Positions 53,249-61,857 of a DNA stretch of 64,000 nucleotides are shown here, piece after piece. Under the pieces are notes generated by a model. It made no database searches and was not told the DNA's origin. It worked only from the letters and a program-made list of their open reading frames with translations. Numbering within the stretch: position 1 is the stretch's first letter; every line of letters begins with the position of its first letter. This stretch comes from Kitasatospora acidiphila (lineage in GTDB: Bacteria; Actinomycetota; Actinomycetes; Streptomycetales; Streptomycetaceae), in assembly GCF_006636205.1 (NCBI RefSeq), contig NZ_VIGB01000003.1, positions 1,736,001-1,800,000 of the forward strand, in the 5' to 3' direction. Both the position numbers and the translations under genes were made by a program.

Positions 53249-54229
53249 ATGTCCGGACCGAACACGCCGACCGACCACGCCGGTGCGCCATCGGACACCC
53301 CGCCGAGTCCACCGGGCGCGGCAAGCCCCGGACCGGCGGAGGACAACCGCCCGGTGTTACGCGCCGTACTTGCGCTGACCGCGGTGGTCGGGCTGGCGTT
53401 CGCGGCGCTGGTGCTGCGGCCGGCCACCGGCCTGTTCAGTACGGGCAGTGCTCCGCTGGGCCGGGCGTCCGGCTGGGTGGCGCTGCTGGGCATCGGCTGG
53501 GCGATCGTGGTGGGGACGGTGAGCCGGGACTACCGTGCGGCGGTCCGCCACCTGACGGGCCTCACGCCCCGGGCCGAGCGGCTCACCAGGACAGCGGCGT
53601 GGTTGCTGCCGACCGCCGCCGTCGTACTGCCGGTCGCCGCGCTGGCCGCCGTGAACGCCCACCACCGGCCCCCGCCGACCCCGCGGCTCCCGCAGGCGAA
53701 GCTCCCGCAGGTGCCCCCGCAGGGCGGGGCCGACCACACCGCCGTCGGCAACGCGATCGTGATCGTTTTCGCCCTGCTGATCCTGGTGCTCCTGGTGCTG
53801 CTCGGCCGCCTGCTGCTCAACGCCCTGCGCAACCGCCGCCGCGGGCCACGCCGGACCCGGCGGCGGGGCCCGGTGCCGAGCCGGGCGCTCGACGAGCAGG
53901 AGCAACTGGCCGCAGCGGTCGGCTCCGGGCGGCAGGCGCTGCTCGGGGCCGACGCCCGGGCCGCGGTGATCGCCTGCTACGCGGCCATGGAGGAGTCGCT
54001 CGCGGCCTCGGGGGTCGCCCGCCGGATCGCGGACAGCCCCTCCGAGCTGCTGGCCCGCGCGGTGGCCCTCGGCACCGTGCCCACCGGGGCCGGCACCGCG
54101 CTGACCGCACTGTTCCGGGAGGCCCGCTACTCCCGCCACCCGATGGGCGCGCCGGAGCTCGACCGCGCTCGCGCTGCCCTCGACACGATCGCCCGGCACA
54201 TCGGGCAACCCGCCGAGGGGGTCTCCTGA
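53249..54229 (+). CDS. DUF4129 membrane protein
   Basis: The 326-residue protein has TM helices at VLRAVLALTAVVGLAFAALVL, ASGWVALLGIGWAIVVGTV, TAAWLLPTAAVVLPVAALAAV and AIVIVFALLILVLLVLLGRLLL. The cytosolic DUF4129 domain follows: AAVIACYAAMEESLAASGVARRIADSPSELLARAV, ALTALFREARYSRHPM. First gene of a MoxR/DUF58 operon. DUF4129 is nearly always found with these partners. ATG 53249 is preceded by GGGGGG. Confidence 0.92.
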   Translation: MSGPNTPTDHAGAPSDTPPSPPGAASPGPAEDNRPVLRAVLALTAVVGLAFAALVLRPATGLFSTGSAPLGRASGWVALLGIGWAIVVGTVSRDYRAAVRHLTGLTPRAERLTRTAAWLLPTAAVVLPVAALAAVNAHHRPPPTPRLPQAKLPQVPPQGGADHTAVGNAIVIVFALLILVLLVLLGRLLLNALRNRRRGPRRTRRRGPVPSRALDEQEQLAAAVGSGRQALLGADARAAVIACYAAMEESLAASGVARRIADSPSELLARAVALGTVPTGAGTALTALFREARYSRHPMGAPELDRARAALDTIARHIGQPAEGVS

Positions 54230-54780
54230 TGCCCGGTCGGAACCACACTGACCAGGTCGGTCGGAGCACCGCCGACCAGGACGTTCCGGACGCCACCGAC
54301 CAGGTCGGGTCGGTGCGGCACTCACTGACCGTGCTGCTGCCGGTGGCGGCCGGCGCCGAACTGGTGCTGGGCCTGGTCGGCGGCCTGCCCGGGCTCGGCC
54401 TGGGCGCGGCGGTGCTGGGCACCGTCGCACTGCTGACGGGTCGTTATGTGGCCGGCGCGGCCTCACAGGACAGCGGCTACCGACGGAACACCCGGCTGAT
54501 GACCTCCCGGCTGCCTGGCATAGGCGACTGGTACTGGATCGTCCGCGGCGGGTTGGACCCGGACGGCTACCTCAGCTCGCTCCGCCCCCAACTGCAGCGC
54601 CTGTACGCCGCCCGGCTCTCCGAGCGCCACGGCGTGTCACTGCACACCGAACCCGCCAAGGCCGCGGCCCTGGTCGGCGCGGACCTCTGGCCCTGGATCG
54701 ATCCGGCGCAGCCGCCCCCGTCCACCACCATCCCGGCCGACCGGCTCGACGCGCTGATCGACCGGCTCGACGCGCTGTGA
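54229..54780 (+). CDS. Hypothetical membrane protein of the MoxR operon
   Basis: The 183-residue protein has two TM helices (SLTVLLPVAAGAELVLGLVGG and GLGLGAAVLGTVALLTGRYVAG) and a C-terminal soluble part, GDWYWIVRGGLDPDGYLSSLRPQLQRLYAARLSERHG, seen in Streptomyces homologues in the same operon position. ATG 54229 shares a base with the preceding stop (TGATG). Function unknown. Confidence 0.87.
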   Translation: MPGRNHTDQVGRSTADQDVPDATDQVGSVRHSLTVLLPVAAGAELVLGLVGGLPGLGLGAAVLGTVALLTGRYVAGAASQDSGYRRNTRLMTSRLPGIGDWYWIVRGGLDPDGYLSSLRPQLQRLYAARLSERHGVSLHTEPAKAAALVGADLWPWIDPAQPPPSTTIPADRLDALIDRLDAL

Positions 54781-54836
54781 ACCGGCGGCCCGCCACCGCC
54801 GGCACCCGTACCACCCCTGGACCCTGTGAGGACCCT

Positions 54837-55852
<1,016 letters not shown>

Positions 55853-55853
<1 letters not shown>

Positions 55854-57181
55854 TGAGCACCACCGCGCCGGAGCGACATGAGCGGCCTGAGCAACCGCAG
55901 TTGACGCTCAGCGAGGGGCCCGCGCCGTCACCGGGCGGCTGGCGGACCGGCGAGCGCACGCTGCGCCTGCTGACCGTGGCCGTGACCGCCGCGGTCGCCG
56001 CCCTGCTGACCGGCCAGCCCTGGCTGCTCGCGCTGGCGGCCGGCCCGGTGGTGCTGGTGGTGCTGGCCGCGCCCGGACGGACCAGGCCCACCCAGGTGTC
56101 GGCCACCGCCGAGGTGACGCCGCGCCGCTGCTTCGAGGGCGAGACGGTCACCGCGCGGATCACCGTCGCCCACGACGGTGAGGTCGGGCTGCTCGACCCG
56201 GGCCTCCTCGCGGGGCCGGGGCTGACGCTGCGGGAGCAGCGGATCGGCCGTGCCGCCGTGGAGTTGGAGTTCACCGCCGCCCGCTGGGGCCGCTGGAGCG
56301 CGGGCACCGTCGATCTGGACCTCTACGACGGCGGCGCCTTGGCCCGCCGCACGGTGCGGGTGGAGCTGGGCGAGGTGGACGTCTTCCCGGTGCCCACCGC
56401 CGCCGGGCTGACCCCGATCCCGGTCCGGCTGCCCGAGCGGCTCGGCGAGCACGCCTCGCGGCAGGCGGGCGAGGGGGTGGAGGTGATCGGAGTGCGCCCG
56501 CATGTCTGGGGTGAGCGGCAGCGCCGGATCCACTGGCCGTCGACCACCCGGCGCGGCAGCATCCAGATCAACGAGTTCGGCGCGGAGCGGGCGGTGGACA
56601 CGGTGGTGCTGCTGGACGCGCTGGGCGATCTGGCCGACCCCGTCTCCGGTGCCTCCACTCTGGACGAGACGCTGCGCGCGGCCGCCGGCCTGACCAGGGC
56701 GTACCTGCGCACCCACGACCGGGTCGGCGTGGTCTCGGTCGGCGGCAAGTTGCGCTGGCTGCAGGCGGGTTCCGGGGAGCAGCAGTTCTACCGGATCGTG
56801 GAGAGCGTGCTGGAGGTGCGCAAGGACCTCGGCTACCGCACGCCGGATCTGCACCGGCTGCCGCCGCGGGCGCTGCCGGCAGGTGCGCTGGTGTACGCGT
56901 TCACGCCGCTGGCCGACCAGCGGATCCTGGACGTGCTGGGCGACTTGGCCGACCGGGGGAACCCGCTGGTGGCGGTGGAGATCCCGTTCGGCGAGCCGGA
57001 GGTGGATCCGTCGGAGCAGGCCGAGGTGCGGGCCAGGCAGCTGTGGCGCGCCGATCGCGAGGCGATCCGGTTCGCGTTGCGCAATCGGGGCGTGCCGGTG
57101 GTGACCCATCAGCCCGGCGAGACGCTGGACTTGGCGGTCGCGCCGCTGCGGCGCGGGCGGATTCAGGGGAGGCAGCGGTGA
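55853..57181 (+). CDS. DUF58 (vWA-like) protein
   Basis: The 442-residue protein has two TM helices (RLLTVAVTAAVAALLTG; LLALAAGPVVLVVLAAPG), a beta-sandwich region (ATAEVTPRRCFEGETVTARITVAHDG), and the DUF58 core GEGVEVIGVRPHVWGERQRRIHWPSTTRRGSIQINEFGAERAVDTVVLLDA, followed by vWA-like strands (RVGVVSVGGKLRWLQ). Works with the MoxR ATPase. ATG 55853 overlaps the MoxR stop (TGATG). Confidence 0.94.
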
Positions 57182-57801
57182 CTGGGCGCTGGTTTGGCGG
57201 TAGGACGGTGACCGAGCGCTCGGTCAGCGGTAAGGCGGTGACTGGGCGCTGGTTTGGCGGTAGAGCGGTGACCGAGCGCTTGCTCAGCCGCTGCCTGGGC
57301 ATGGCGCTCCTGACGGCCGCCACCAACCCGATGGGCGGGGCCATGATGGCGCTCCACCTGGTCGGGGTGGCGGCGGCAGTCGGCTTCGGATGGTGGGCCG
57401 CACCGCCGCTGAGGACCCGTCCCACCGCCCCGTCCGCCCAGCTGCACGTGCAACTGGCCCGGCACCGCAACACCGTGCTGGCCACGGCGGCCGTCCTGCT
57501 GGCCGCCCTCACCCAGCCCTCCGCCTGGCTGGCGGCGGCGATCACCGCTCTGCTGATCGGCTACCTGCTGCACATCGACGCCCGCAGCCACGCCCACCTG
57601 CCGACCAGTCCCGGCGCCGCCCTGTCCGCCTGCGCCGCATCCGCCCTGGTCCTGGCGGCATCCCTCACTCCCGCCCAGACCTCCGACGCCGCCCGCCTGC
57701 TGGCCGCCCTCGGCCTCGCGGCGGCGGCCGGTGCGGTGGGCCTGGCTCTCCACCAGCGACCGGGCGGCCGACGCGAACGGAGCGGCCACCCGGTCGACTA
57801 G
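57178..57801 (+). CDS. Hypothetical membrane protein, last gene of the MoxR/DUF58 operon
   Basis: GTG 57178 overlaps the DUF58 stop. The first 40 codons are a 60-bp direct repeat (57178-57237 and 57238-57297, each coding VTGRWFGGR), so the original start may be ATG 57301 (MALLTAATNP) or the second repeat. The body has four hydrophobic helices (ALHLVGVAAAVGFGWWAA; TVLATAAVLLAALTQPSAWL; AAAITALLIGYLL; LALGLAAAAGAVGLAL). No known family. Confidence 0.75.
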   Translation: MTGRWFGGRTVTERSVSGKAVTGRWFGGRAVTERLLSRCLGMALLTAATNPMGGAMMALHLVGVAAAVGFGWWAAPPLRTRPTAPSAQLHVQLARHRNTVLATAAVLLAALTQPSAWLAAAITALLIGYLLHIDARSHAHLPTSPGAALSACAASALVLAASLTPAQTSDAARLLAALGLAAAAGAVGLALHQRPGGRRERSGHPVD

Positions 57802-57817
57802 GGCTACGCCTTCGGGC

Positions 57818-58063
57818 TCATCGGGCCAGCCGTCCCAGCAGTGCCGAGGCCGCCGCGATACCCACGGCGGTGGCCGCGGCCAACACGCCGAAGTCCAGCG
57901 GCAGATGGGCCGGAGCGCCGATCAACAGGCCCCGCAGTGCGTCGACTTGGTAGCTGAGCGGATTCACCTTGCTGATCGCCTGCAGCCAGCCCGGCATCAG
58001 GTGCAGCGGGTAGAGGGCGTTGGAGCCGAAGAACAGCGGCATGGTGATCGCCTGGGTCAAGCC
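57818..58063 (-). pseudogene. ABC-2 type transporter permease, C-terminal fragment cut by the integrated element
   Basis: Reads GLTQAITMPLFFGSNALYPLHLMPGWLQAISKVNPLSYQVDALRGLLIGAPAHL plus a last TM helix, the end of a DrrB-like daunorubicin-type permease. Family sequence stops at about 58063. The frame meets a stop at 58079-58081 and then enters the integrative element. The missing 5' part may lie beyond the right edge if this gene is the attachment site. Confidence 0.8.
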
Positions 58064-58106
58064 CCTTCTGCAACCTATTCACTTCCCCGCGTGAGCCGAT
58101 GCAGAA

Positions 58107-58285
58107 GGCGGGGGCAGGCTTTGGGCGGTGTCCTTGCGGGGCTGGGGTCGGACATGGCCGGGGGGCCGTAAGCTGTTGCGACTCGGTCAGGGCTTTTGGG
58201 CCTGACCGCAGTTTGGCCGAGTGGCCCCCCGGTCTTGCCCGACGCGGGTCCCGGCTCGGCAAGGTGCGTAAAGCCTGCCCCCGCC
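58107..58285. other. Nested palindrome at the left end of the AICE
   Basis: Several inverted repeats sit inside each other: GGCGGGGGCAGGCTTT (58107-58122) with AAAGCCTGCCCCCGCC (58270-58285), perfect over 16 bp; CCTTGC (58132-58137) with GCAAGG (58259-58264); CCGGGGGGCC (58158-58167) with GGCCCCCCGG (58223-58232); ACTCGG (58181-58186) with CCGAGT (58217-58222); and an inner GGTCAGG/CCTGACC with a T-rich loop. No gene lies in 58064-58394. Possible roles: cis-acting transfer locus, replication origin, or a structured RNA after the GntR gene. Confidence 0.75.
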
Positions 58286-58394
58286 GGGCCGGGCCACAGC
58301 GCGGCAGCTTGGGACGGACAAGCGGAAGGCCCGGACACTCGCCTGTGGGGTGTCCGGGCCTTGGCGTGAGCGGTCAAGGCGTATCGGCGTCGGC

Positions 58395-59123
58395 TTACCG
58401 CGTCGGGCTGTACTCGTACCCGATGGTGTACCGGGCCGGAATGCACCACTCTCCGTACTCGATCACCCCGTGGTCGTCGGACCAGCGGTGCACCCCCGCC
58501 AGGATGGGCGAACCGTTGGGGATGGCCAGGGCGGACGCCTCGCGCTGGTTGGCGGCTCGGCCGTGCATGTCGTCACGGGCGTGGGTGACGGTGCGCCCGG
58601 TCGCTTCGAGGATCCGGCCGAAGAGCCCGGCATTCTTCCCAGGTGCGGTGCTGAGCAGGTCAGGCACCAGGGCCGCGAACTCGGCTGGGTAGTAGACCCC
58701 TTGGTACATCGTGCGGCTCTTTCCGTGGCCGACCACGAATTCACGGCGCACCAGTTGATCTCCGGGGTCGAGTCCGAAGATCTCTTGCACGTAGAGCGGC
58801 GGCACCCTGAGTTCTGCCAAGGTGACGATGCAGGTCTCGTAGTCCATGAGGCTGGAGCGGATGCGGTTGACCTGGAGGAGCCGATCACGCCCGGATGCGG
58901 TGATGTTGGCCTCGTCGGCCACGAAGGTTCCGCGAGGGGACGTGTAGACGTACCCCTCGACCATGAGTTGCTGGAGGGCGCGGGTCACCGTTGCAGAGGC
59001 GACGTTCCAGGTCTTGCAGATGTCCCGCTGCGAGGGGAGCTGCGTCCCGGTGGGCAGCTCTCCGGTCAGTATCGCGGAGCGGTAGTGATCGGCGATCTTC
59101 GTGAAGGTGTTGCGGGCAGCCAT
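58395..59123 (-). CDS. GntR family (KorSA/TraR-type) repressor with UTRA domain
   Basis: A 242-residue regulator. The winged helix (TFTKIADHYRSAILTGELPTGTQLPSQRDICKTWNVASATVTRALQQLMVEGYVYTSPRGTFVA) is followed by a UTRA domain (LDPGDQLVRREFVVGHGKSRTMYQGVYYP, RILEATGRTVTHARDDMHGRAANQREASALAIP). ATG 59123 has GGGGGG upstream. Such proteins (KorSA of pSAM2) repress transfer genes of AICEs. Repeated TGTCCTA boxes in the divergent promoter are its likely sites. Confidence 0.92.
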   Translation of the reverse strand: MAARNTFTKIADHYRSAILTGELPTGTQLPSQRDICKTWNVASATVTRALQQLMVEGYVYTSPRGTFVADEANITASGRDRLLQVNRIRSSLMDYETCIVTLAELRVPPLYVQEIFGLDPGDQLVRREFVVGHGKSRTMYQGVYYPAEFAALVPDLLSTAPGKNAGLFGRILEATGRTVTHARDDMHGRAANQREASALAIPNGSPILAGVHRWSDDHGVIEYGEWCIPARYTIGYEYSPTR

Positions 59124-59159
59124 AGCGGAGCCCCCCTGACGATCAGTCATGTCGTGTAC

Positions 59160-59237
59160 TAGGACACCGACAAGCGTACTCCCGTGACGCTGCGACTGCG
59201 TAGTGTTGTGTCCTACGACAGCGAGGAAGATGTCCTA
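59160..59237. promoter_or_regulatory. Candidate operators of the GntR repressor
   Basis: TAGGACA at 59160-59166 and the same box inverted, TGTCCTA, at 59209-59215 and 59231-59237, each with nearby CG(A)CA. The three boxes flank the divergent start sites of the repressor and the first small gene. Confidence 0.6.
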
Positions 59238-59251
59238 GGAGGCTGACAACC

Positions 59252-59443
59252 GTGAGCGCTGACGTCATCAACAACCCCGACTTCCGTCGCGAAAGGGGAC
59301 GGCCCGACTCCCTCCCGCCTGGCTGGAACCCCCTGGACGACTACGACCCGGCTGAGTCGAGCCGACTCCTCGGACGACGGTCGAGCAGCGAGTTCCCCCC
59401 GTGCACCTGCGGCTCGCCGACCTGCCCAAACCGGGCGACCTGA
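59252..59443 (+). CDS. Small AICE protein, 63 residues
   Basis: GTG 59252 after AGGAGG. Contains NPDFRRERGRPDSLPPGWNPLDDYDPAESS and a C-terminal CTCGSPTCPN with three Cys, perhaps a small metal site. Family not known. First gene of a plus-strand run divergent from the repressor. Confidence 0.68.
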   Translation: MSADVINNPDFRRERGRPDSLPPGWNPLDDYDPAESSRLLGRRSSSEFPPCTCGSPTCPNRAT

Positions 59444-59595
59444 TGGCCTCCGGCCCACCGACTACAGAGTGTCGGACCTGTGACGGTCTGGCTGCCCTGG
59501 ATGCACTGGAGGGTCGTTCGATTCAGGCGGTCGCTTCGGCGATCGAGCGGGCTCGGGTGATCCACGCTCCTCGGTGTCCGAGGCGGCGGCGATGA
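59443..59595 (+). CDS. Small AICE protein, 50 residues
   Basis: ATG 59443 shares a base with the previous stop (TGATG), which suggests coupling. The product contains ECRTCDGLAALDALEGRSIQAVASAIERARVIHAPRC, a CxxC and a helix. Not recognised. Confidence 0.55.
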   Translation: MASGPPTTECRTCDGLAALDALEGRSIQAVASAIERARVIHAPRCPRRRR

Positions 59596-59852
59596 CGGGC
59601 TACTCGCCGCTGGATGGCATCTCGGCGGAGGTCTTGGCGTTCTTGTGGGCTGAGCCGGATCACACGCGTAATCACCGGTCGTTCCCTCGGGAGCACCTGG
59701 CCTTGCTGATGGAGTGTGAGGAGTACCGGGGGGCCGTGCGAGACAGCGTCGTGAAGACGGCTGACTTGGTGGATCGTCATGGTCTCCCGGGTGGGCTCGG
59801 TGACGGTAGCAGTGACGGCCCGTGGGACAGCTCGGGCTGGCCGTCCGGCTGA
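59592..59852 (+). CDS. Small AICE protein, 86 residues
   Basis: ATG 59592 overlaps the previous stop (ATGA). The product reads GYSPLDGISAEVLAFLWAEPDHTRNHRSFPREHLALLMECEEYRGAVRDSVVKTADLVDRHG, then a Gly/Ser tail. Helical, no known family. About 190 bases without a clear gene follow it. Confidence 0.58.
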   Translation: MTGYSPLDGISAEVLAFLWAEPDHTRNHRSFPREHLALLMECEEYRGAVRDSVVKTADLVDRHGLPGGLGDGSSDGPWDSSGWPSG

Positions 59853-60046
59853 TGGTGTGAAGACTCCCGCGCCGCTTGGTGGATCACCACGGGTGACGCG
59901 GGTGGCCCCTGGTTCATCTGCTGGGGGCGGGTCCGGGCGTGAGTGTCAACGTGTCCGGACTGGCGGTCTCGGCGTCTGTGCACGGGTGCCGTTCCCCGGG
60001 CCGTGGCCGCCTCATTCATTGTCGTGACTTCCTCGTGAGGAGAGGT

Positions 60047-60250
60047 ATGTCCAGTTCGAAGGTTCCCAGGGATGTGCCCGGTGGTGGGTCGCGGGTGTTG
60101 GCCTCGATTGATCGGGCCGGTGTGCGGTGGTCGGGGGTGGCTGGTCGGGTCGCCTCCCGGTTGGTGGCGGAGGCTGACGCGGCTGCCAGTCGGGGTGACG
60201 ACGGTGGACCGGACGGTTCGCCGCGCGACGGTGTCAGGGAAGAGGGCTGA
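60047..60250 (+). CDS. Small AICE protein, 67 residues
   Basis: ATG 60047 follows GAGGAGAGG. The product, SKVPRDVPGGGSRVLASIDRAGVRWSGVAGRVASRLVAEADAAASRGDD, is probably a short helical protein. It ends 5 bases before the Nudix gene. Not recognised. Confidence 0.6.
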   Translation: MSSSKVPRDVPGGGSRVLASIDRAGVRWSGVAGRVASRLVAEADAAASRGDDGGPDGSPRDGVREEG

Positions 60251-60255
60251 TCTTC

Positions 60256-60756
60256 ATGGACAGGTCGAACTACGTGAGTCCGCCGCCGCGTCGGATCGGG
60301 GCTCAGGCGGTGCTGCTGCATCCGACGGAGGATCAGGTGATGGTTCTTCGGATGCGGGAGCGGCGGTGCGGGTGGCTGCCGGGTGGGCACTGCGCGCCGA
60401 ACGAGTCGGCGATCGTGGCGGTGGAGCGGATCGTGCGGTTGCAGCTGGGTATCGCGGTGCCGTTCGGTGGCGTGGATCTGGCGGTGGTGGACTACTCGCC
60501 CGCGAGCCGGGAGCCGGAGGCGCGGGAGGGGTACAACTTCGTGTTCGTGCGTCGGCTGAGCGCGGAGCACGCGGGATTGGCGCGTCCGCAGGAGGCGGCC
60601 GGTCCGGACCTGCTCGGCTACGACTGGGTGAACGTCGCGGAGCTGGAGAACGTGTGTCTGCCGTACCACGTGCGCAGGGTCACGCGGGCGGTGGAGGCGG
60701 CCTGCGAGGCGGGCTCGACGGCGGGCCGGTTCCTGGCGCAAGGCCTGGTGGCCTGA
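60256..60756 (+). CDS. Nudix-fold protein with degenerate Nudix box (Pif-like?)
   Basis: The 166-residue protein has the Nudix fold strands RRIGAQAVLLHPTEDQVMVLRMRERRCGWLPGGHCAPNESAIVAVERIVRLQLGI. In the expected Gx5Ex7REUxEExGU box the first Glu is kept but the REUxEE glutamates are replaced (RIVRLQ), so pyrophosphatase activity is doubtful. In pSAM2 the immunity protein Pif is a Nudix protein next to the korSA region, and this gene is in a similar place. GAAGAGGG precedes ATG 60256. Confidence 0.85.
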   Translation: MDRSNYVSPPPRRIGAQAVLLHPTEDQVMVLRMRERRCGWLPGGHCAPNESAIVAVERIVRLQLGIAVPFGGVDLAVVDYSPASREPEAREGYNFVFVRRLSAEHAGLARPQEAAGPDLLGYDWVNVAELENVCLPYHVRRVTRAVEAACEAGSTAGRFLAQGLVA

Positions 60757-61176
60757 TGTCGAGTGGGCGGGGCTGCCGCCCGGGTTGAGTAGGCGTTGGC
60801 GGGCCGAGTACTGGTTTGCCCACGAGTTTGGCTCCAAGGTCAGTGGGACCTGCGGGGGTGATCACTTCCATCACATCGTCGGGCACGTGGTGCGTTGCGC
60901 GGTGGGCGTCGATGACGAGGAGGGCTTGCGGGCGGCTGAGGTGGCGGCGGCGTTGATCCGCTACGCCCGTCCGGTCTGCGAGTTGGAACACCGGTGGGTG
61001 TTCGTGCACCCGGGGGCTTCGGTGACCTCAAGGTGTTCTTCGACCCCGAGGCGCCGCCGAGCTTGGAGCGGTTGACCCCCGAGGAGCGGGCTGCCGCAGA
61101 AGCGGCTCTGTGGGCCGAGGAGGAGGACGGCGAAGCGGAAGAGGAGGACGAAGGCCAGGACGACGGGGAGGAGTGA
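60756..61176 (+). CDS. AICE protein of about 140 residues with two apparent one-base deletions
   Basis: ATG 60756 overlaps the Nudix stop. Adding one G near 60770 and one in the G5 run near 61017 gives one frame: SGRGLPPGLSRRWRAEYW, then FAHEFGSKVSGTCGGDHFHHIVGHVVRCAVGVDDEEGLRAAEVAAALIRYARPVCELEHRWVFVHPG, GFGDLKVFFDPEAPPSLERLTPEERAAAEAAL and a poly-acidic tail. As given, the longest piece starts at TTG 60785. His/Cys-rich middle part; no known family. Confidence 0.6.
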
Positions 61177-61178
61177 CG

Positions 61179-61437
61179 ATGGTGCGACGGGTCCGGCTGC
61201 CTTGGTGGTGGCCGGGCTCGCGATTTCGTGCCGCGGGCGATCGGATGGTCTCCCGCGGCTTCGCGCTGGGTGATCTTGGCTGTCCGGGCGCTGTATTGGT
61301 CCCGGGTGGTCGCCTCGTCGTGCTCGTGGTGGGTGTTCGCGTGGGGCGGCCGGGCCGCCGGCCGGGACCGGCCGTCAGGCCGCATGCCCGGCCTGCGGGC
61401 CAAGGCCGCCCGGCGGCGCGAACGCGCCGCCGCTTGA
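61179..61437 (+). CDS. Small membrane protein of the AICE, possible one-base insertion
   Basis: ATG 61179 follows GAGGAG and opens VRRVRLPWWWPGSRF. GC3 then moves to the frame starting GTG 61228: PRAIGWSPAASRWVILAVRALYW, SRVVASSCSWWVFAWGGRAA and an Arg/Lys-rich tail to TGA 61437. Removing one T near 61224 joins them into 85 residues with one TM helix, like the Spd-type proteins of AICEs. If the sequence is right, the gene is 61228-61437. Confidence 0.5.
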
Positions 61438-61857
61438 GGAATGTAAAGAAGACCTACGCCACCCGGCTGCGCCGTCGTCGGCAGCCTGGGTCCTCCCAAT
61501 ATGTCGAACATGCTAGCGATTCATCATAACGTTTGAGACACTGTCAGGAGAACGACAGCACGACAGGGGACCGCCCTGCTGGGCTCGGCCAGCGAAACAC
61601 TCACTCCATGGGCGCATGCCCGGATCCGGCCGTGAGTGCCGTTGAGCCTCTCGAATAGGCGCGCGTGTCCAGCCCCCCTGGGTCCGTCAACTCACGTTTC
61701 CTGCAAGTGACTTCGCTCATCTTTTGGGTCTGTGTGGCCCGTCCGGCAGTGCCGGTGCTCTCGAAAGGACTGATCGCCATGTCGCGCATCCGACCATCTC
61801 GCGCGTTCGGCTCGCTCGTCACCCTGACCGGTTCGCATGCCTGGAGGAGGCTGCATC
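61438..61857. other. Intergenic region upstream of the replication initiator
   Basis: Contains the most A/T-rich patch of the element (61498-61545, with CATGCTAGCGATTCATCATAACG) and TGTCAGGAGAACGACAGCACGACAGG, both possible promoter or origin parts. A 39-codon frame from ATG 61779 (GAAAGGA upstream; MSRIRPSRAFGSLVTLTGS) overlaps the rep start and might be a translational leader. No larger gene is seen. Confidence 0.4.

Noticed and set aside
58061-58120. tRNA 3' end as attachment site
   Set aside because: No cloverleaf or tRNA-like arms could be drawn at the boundary.
59779-60027. Possible 82-codon gene between small AICE genes
   Set aside because: It overlaps the preceding gene, lacks a ribosome site, and its composition is Gly/Arg/Pro-rich without helices.
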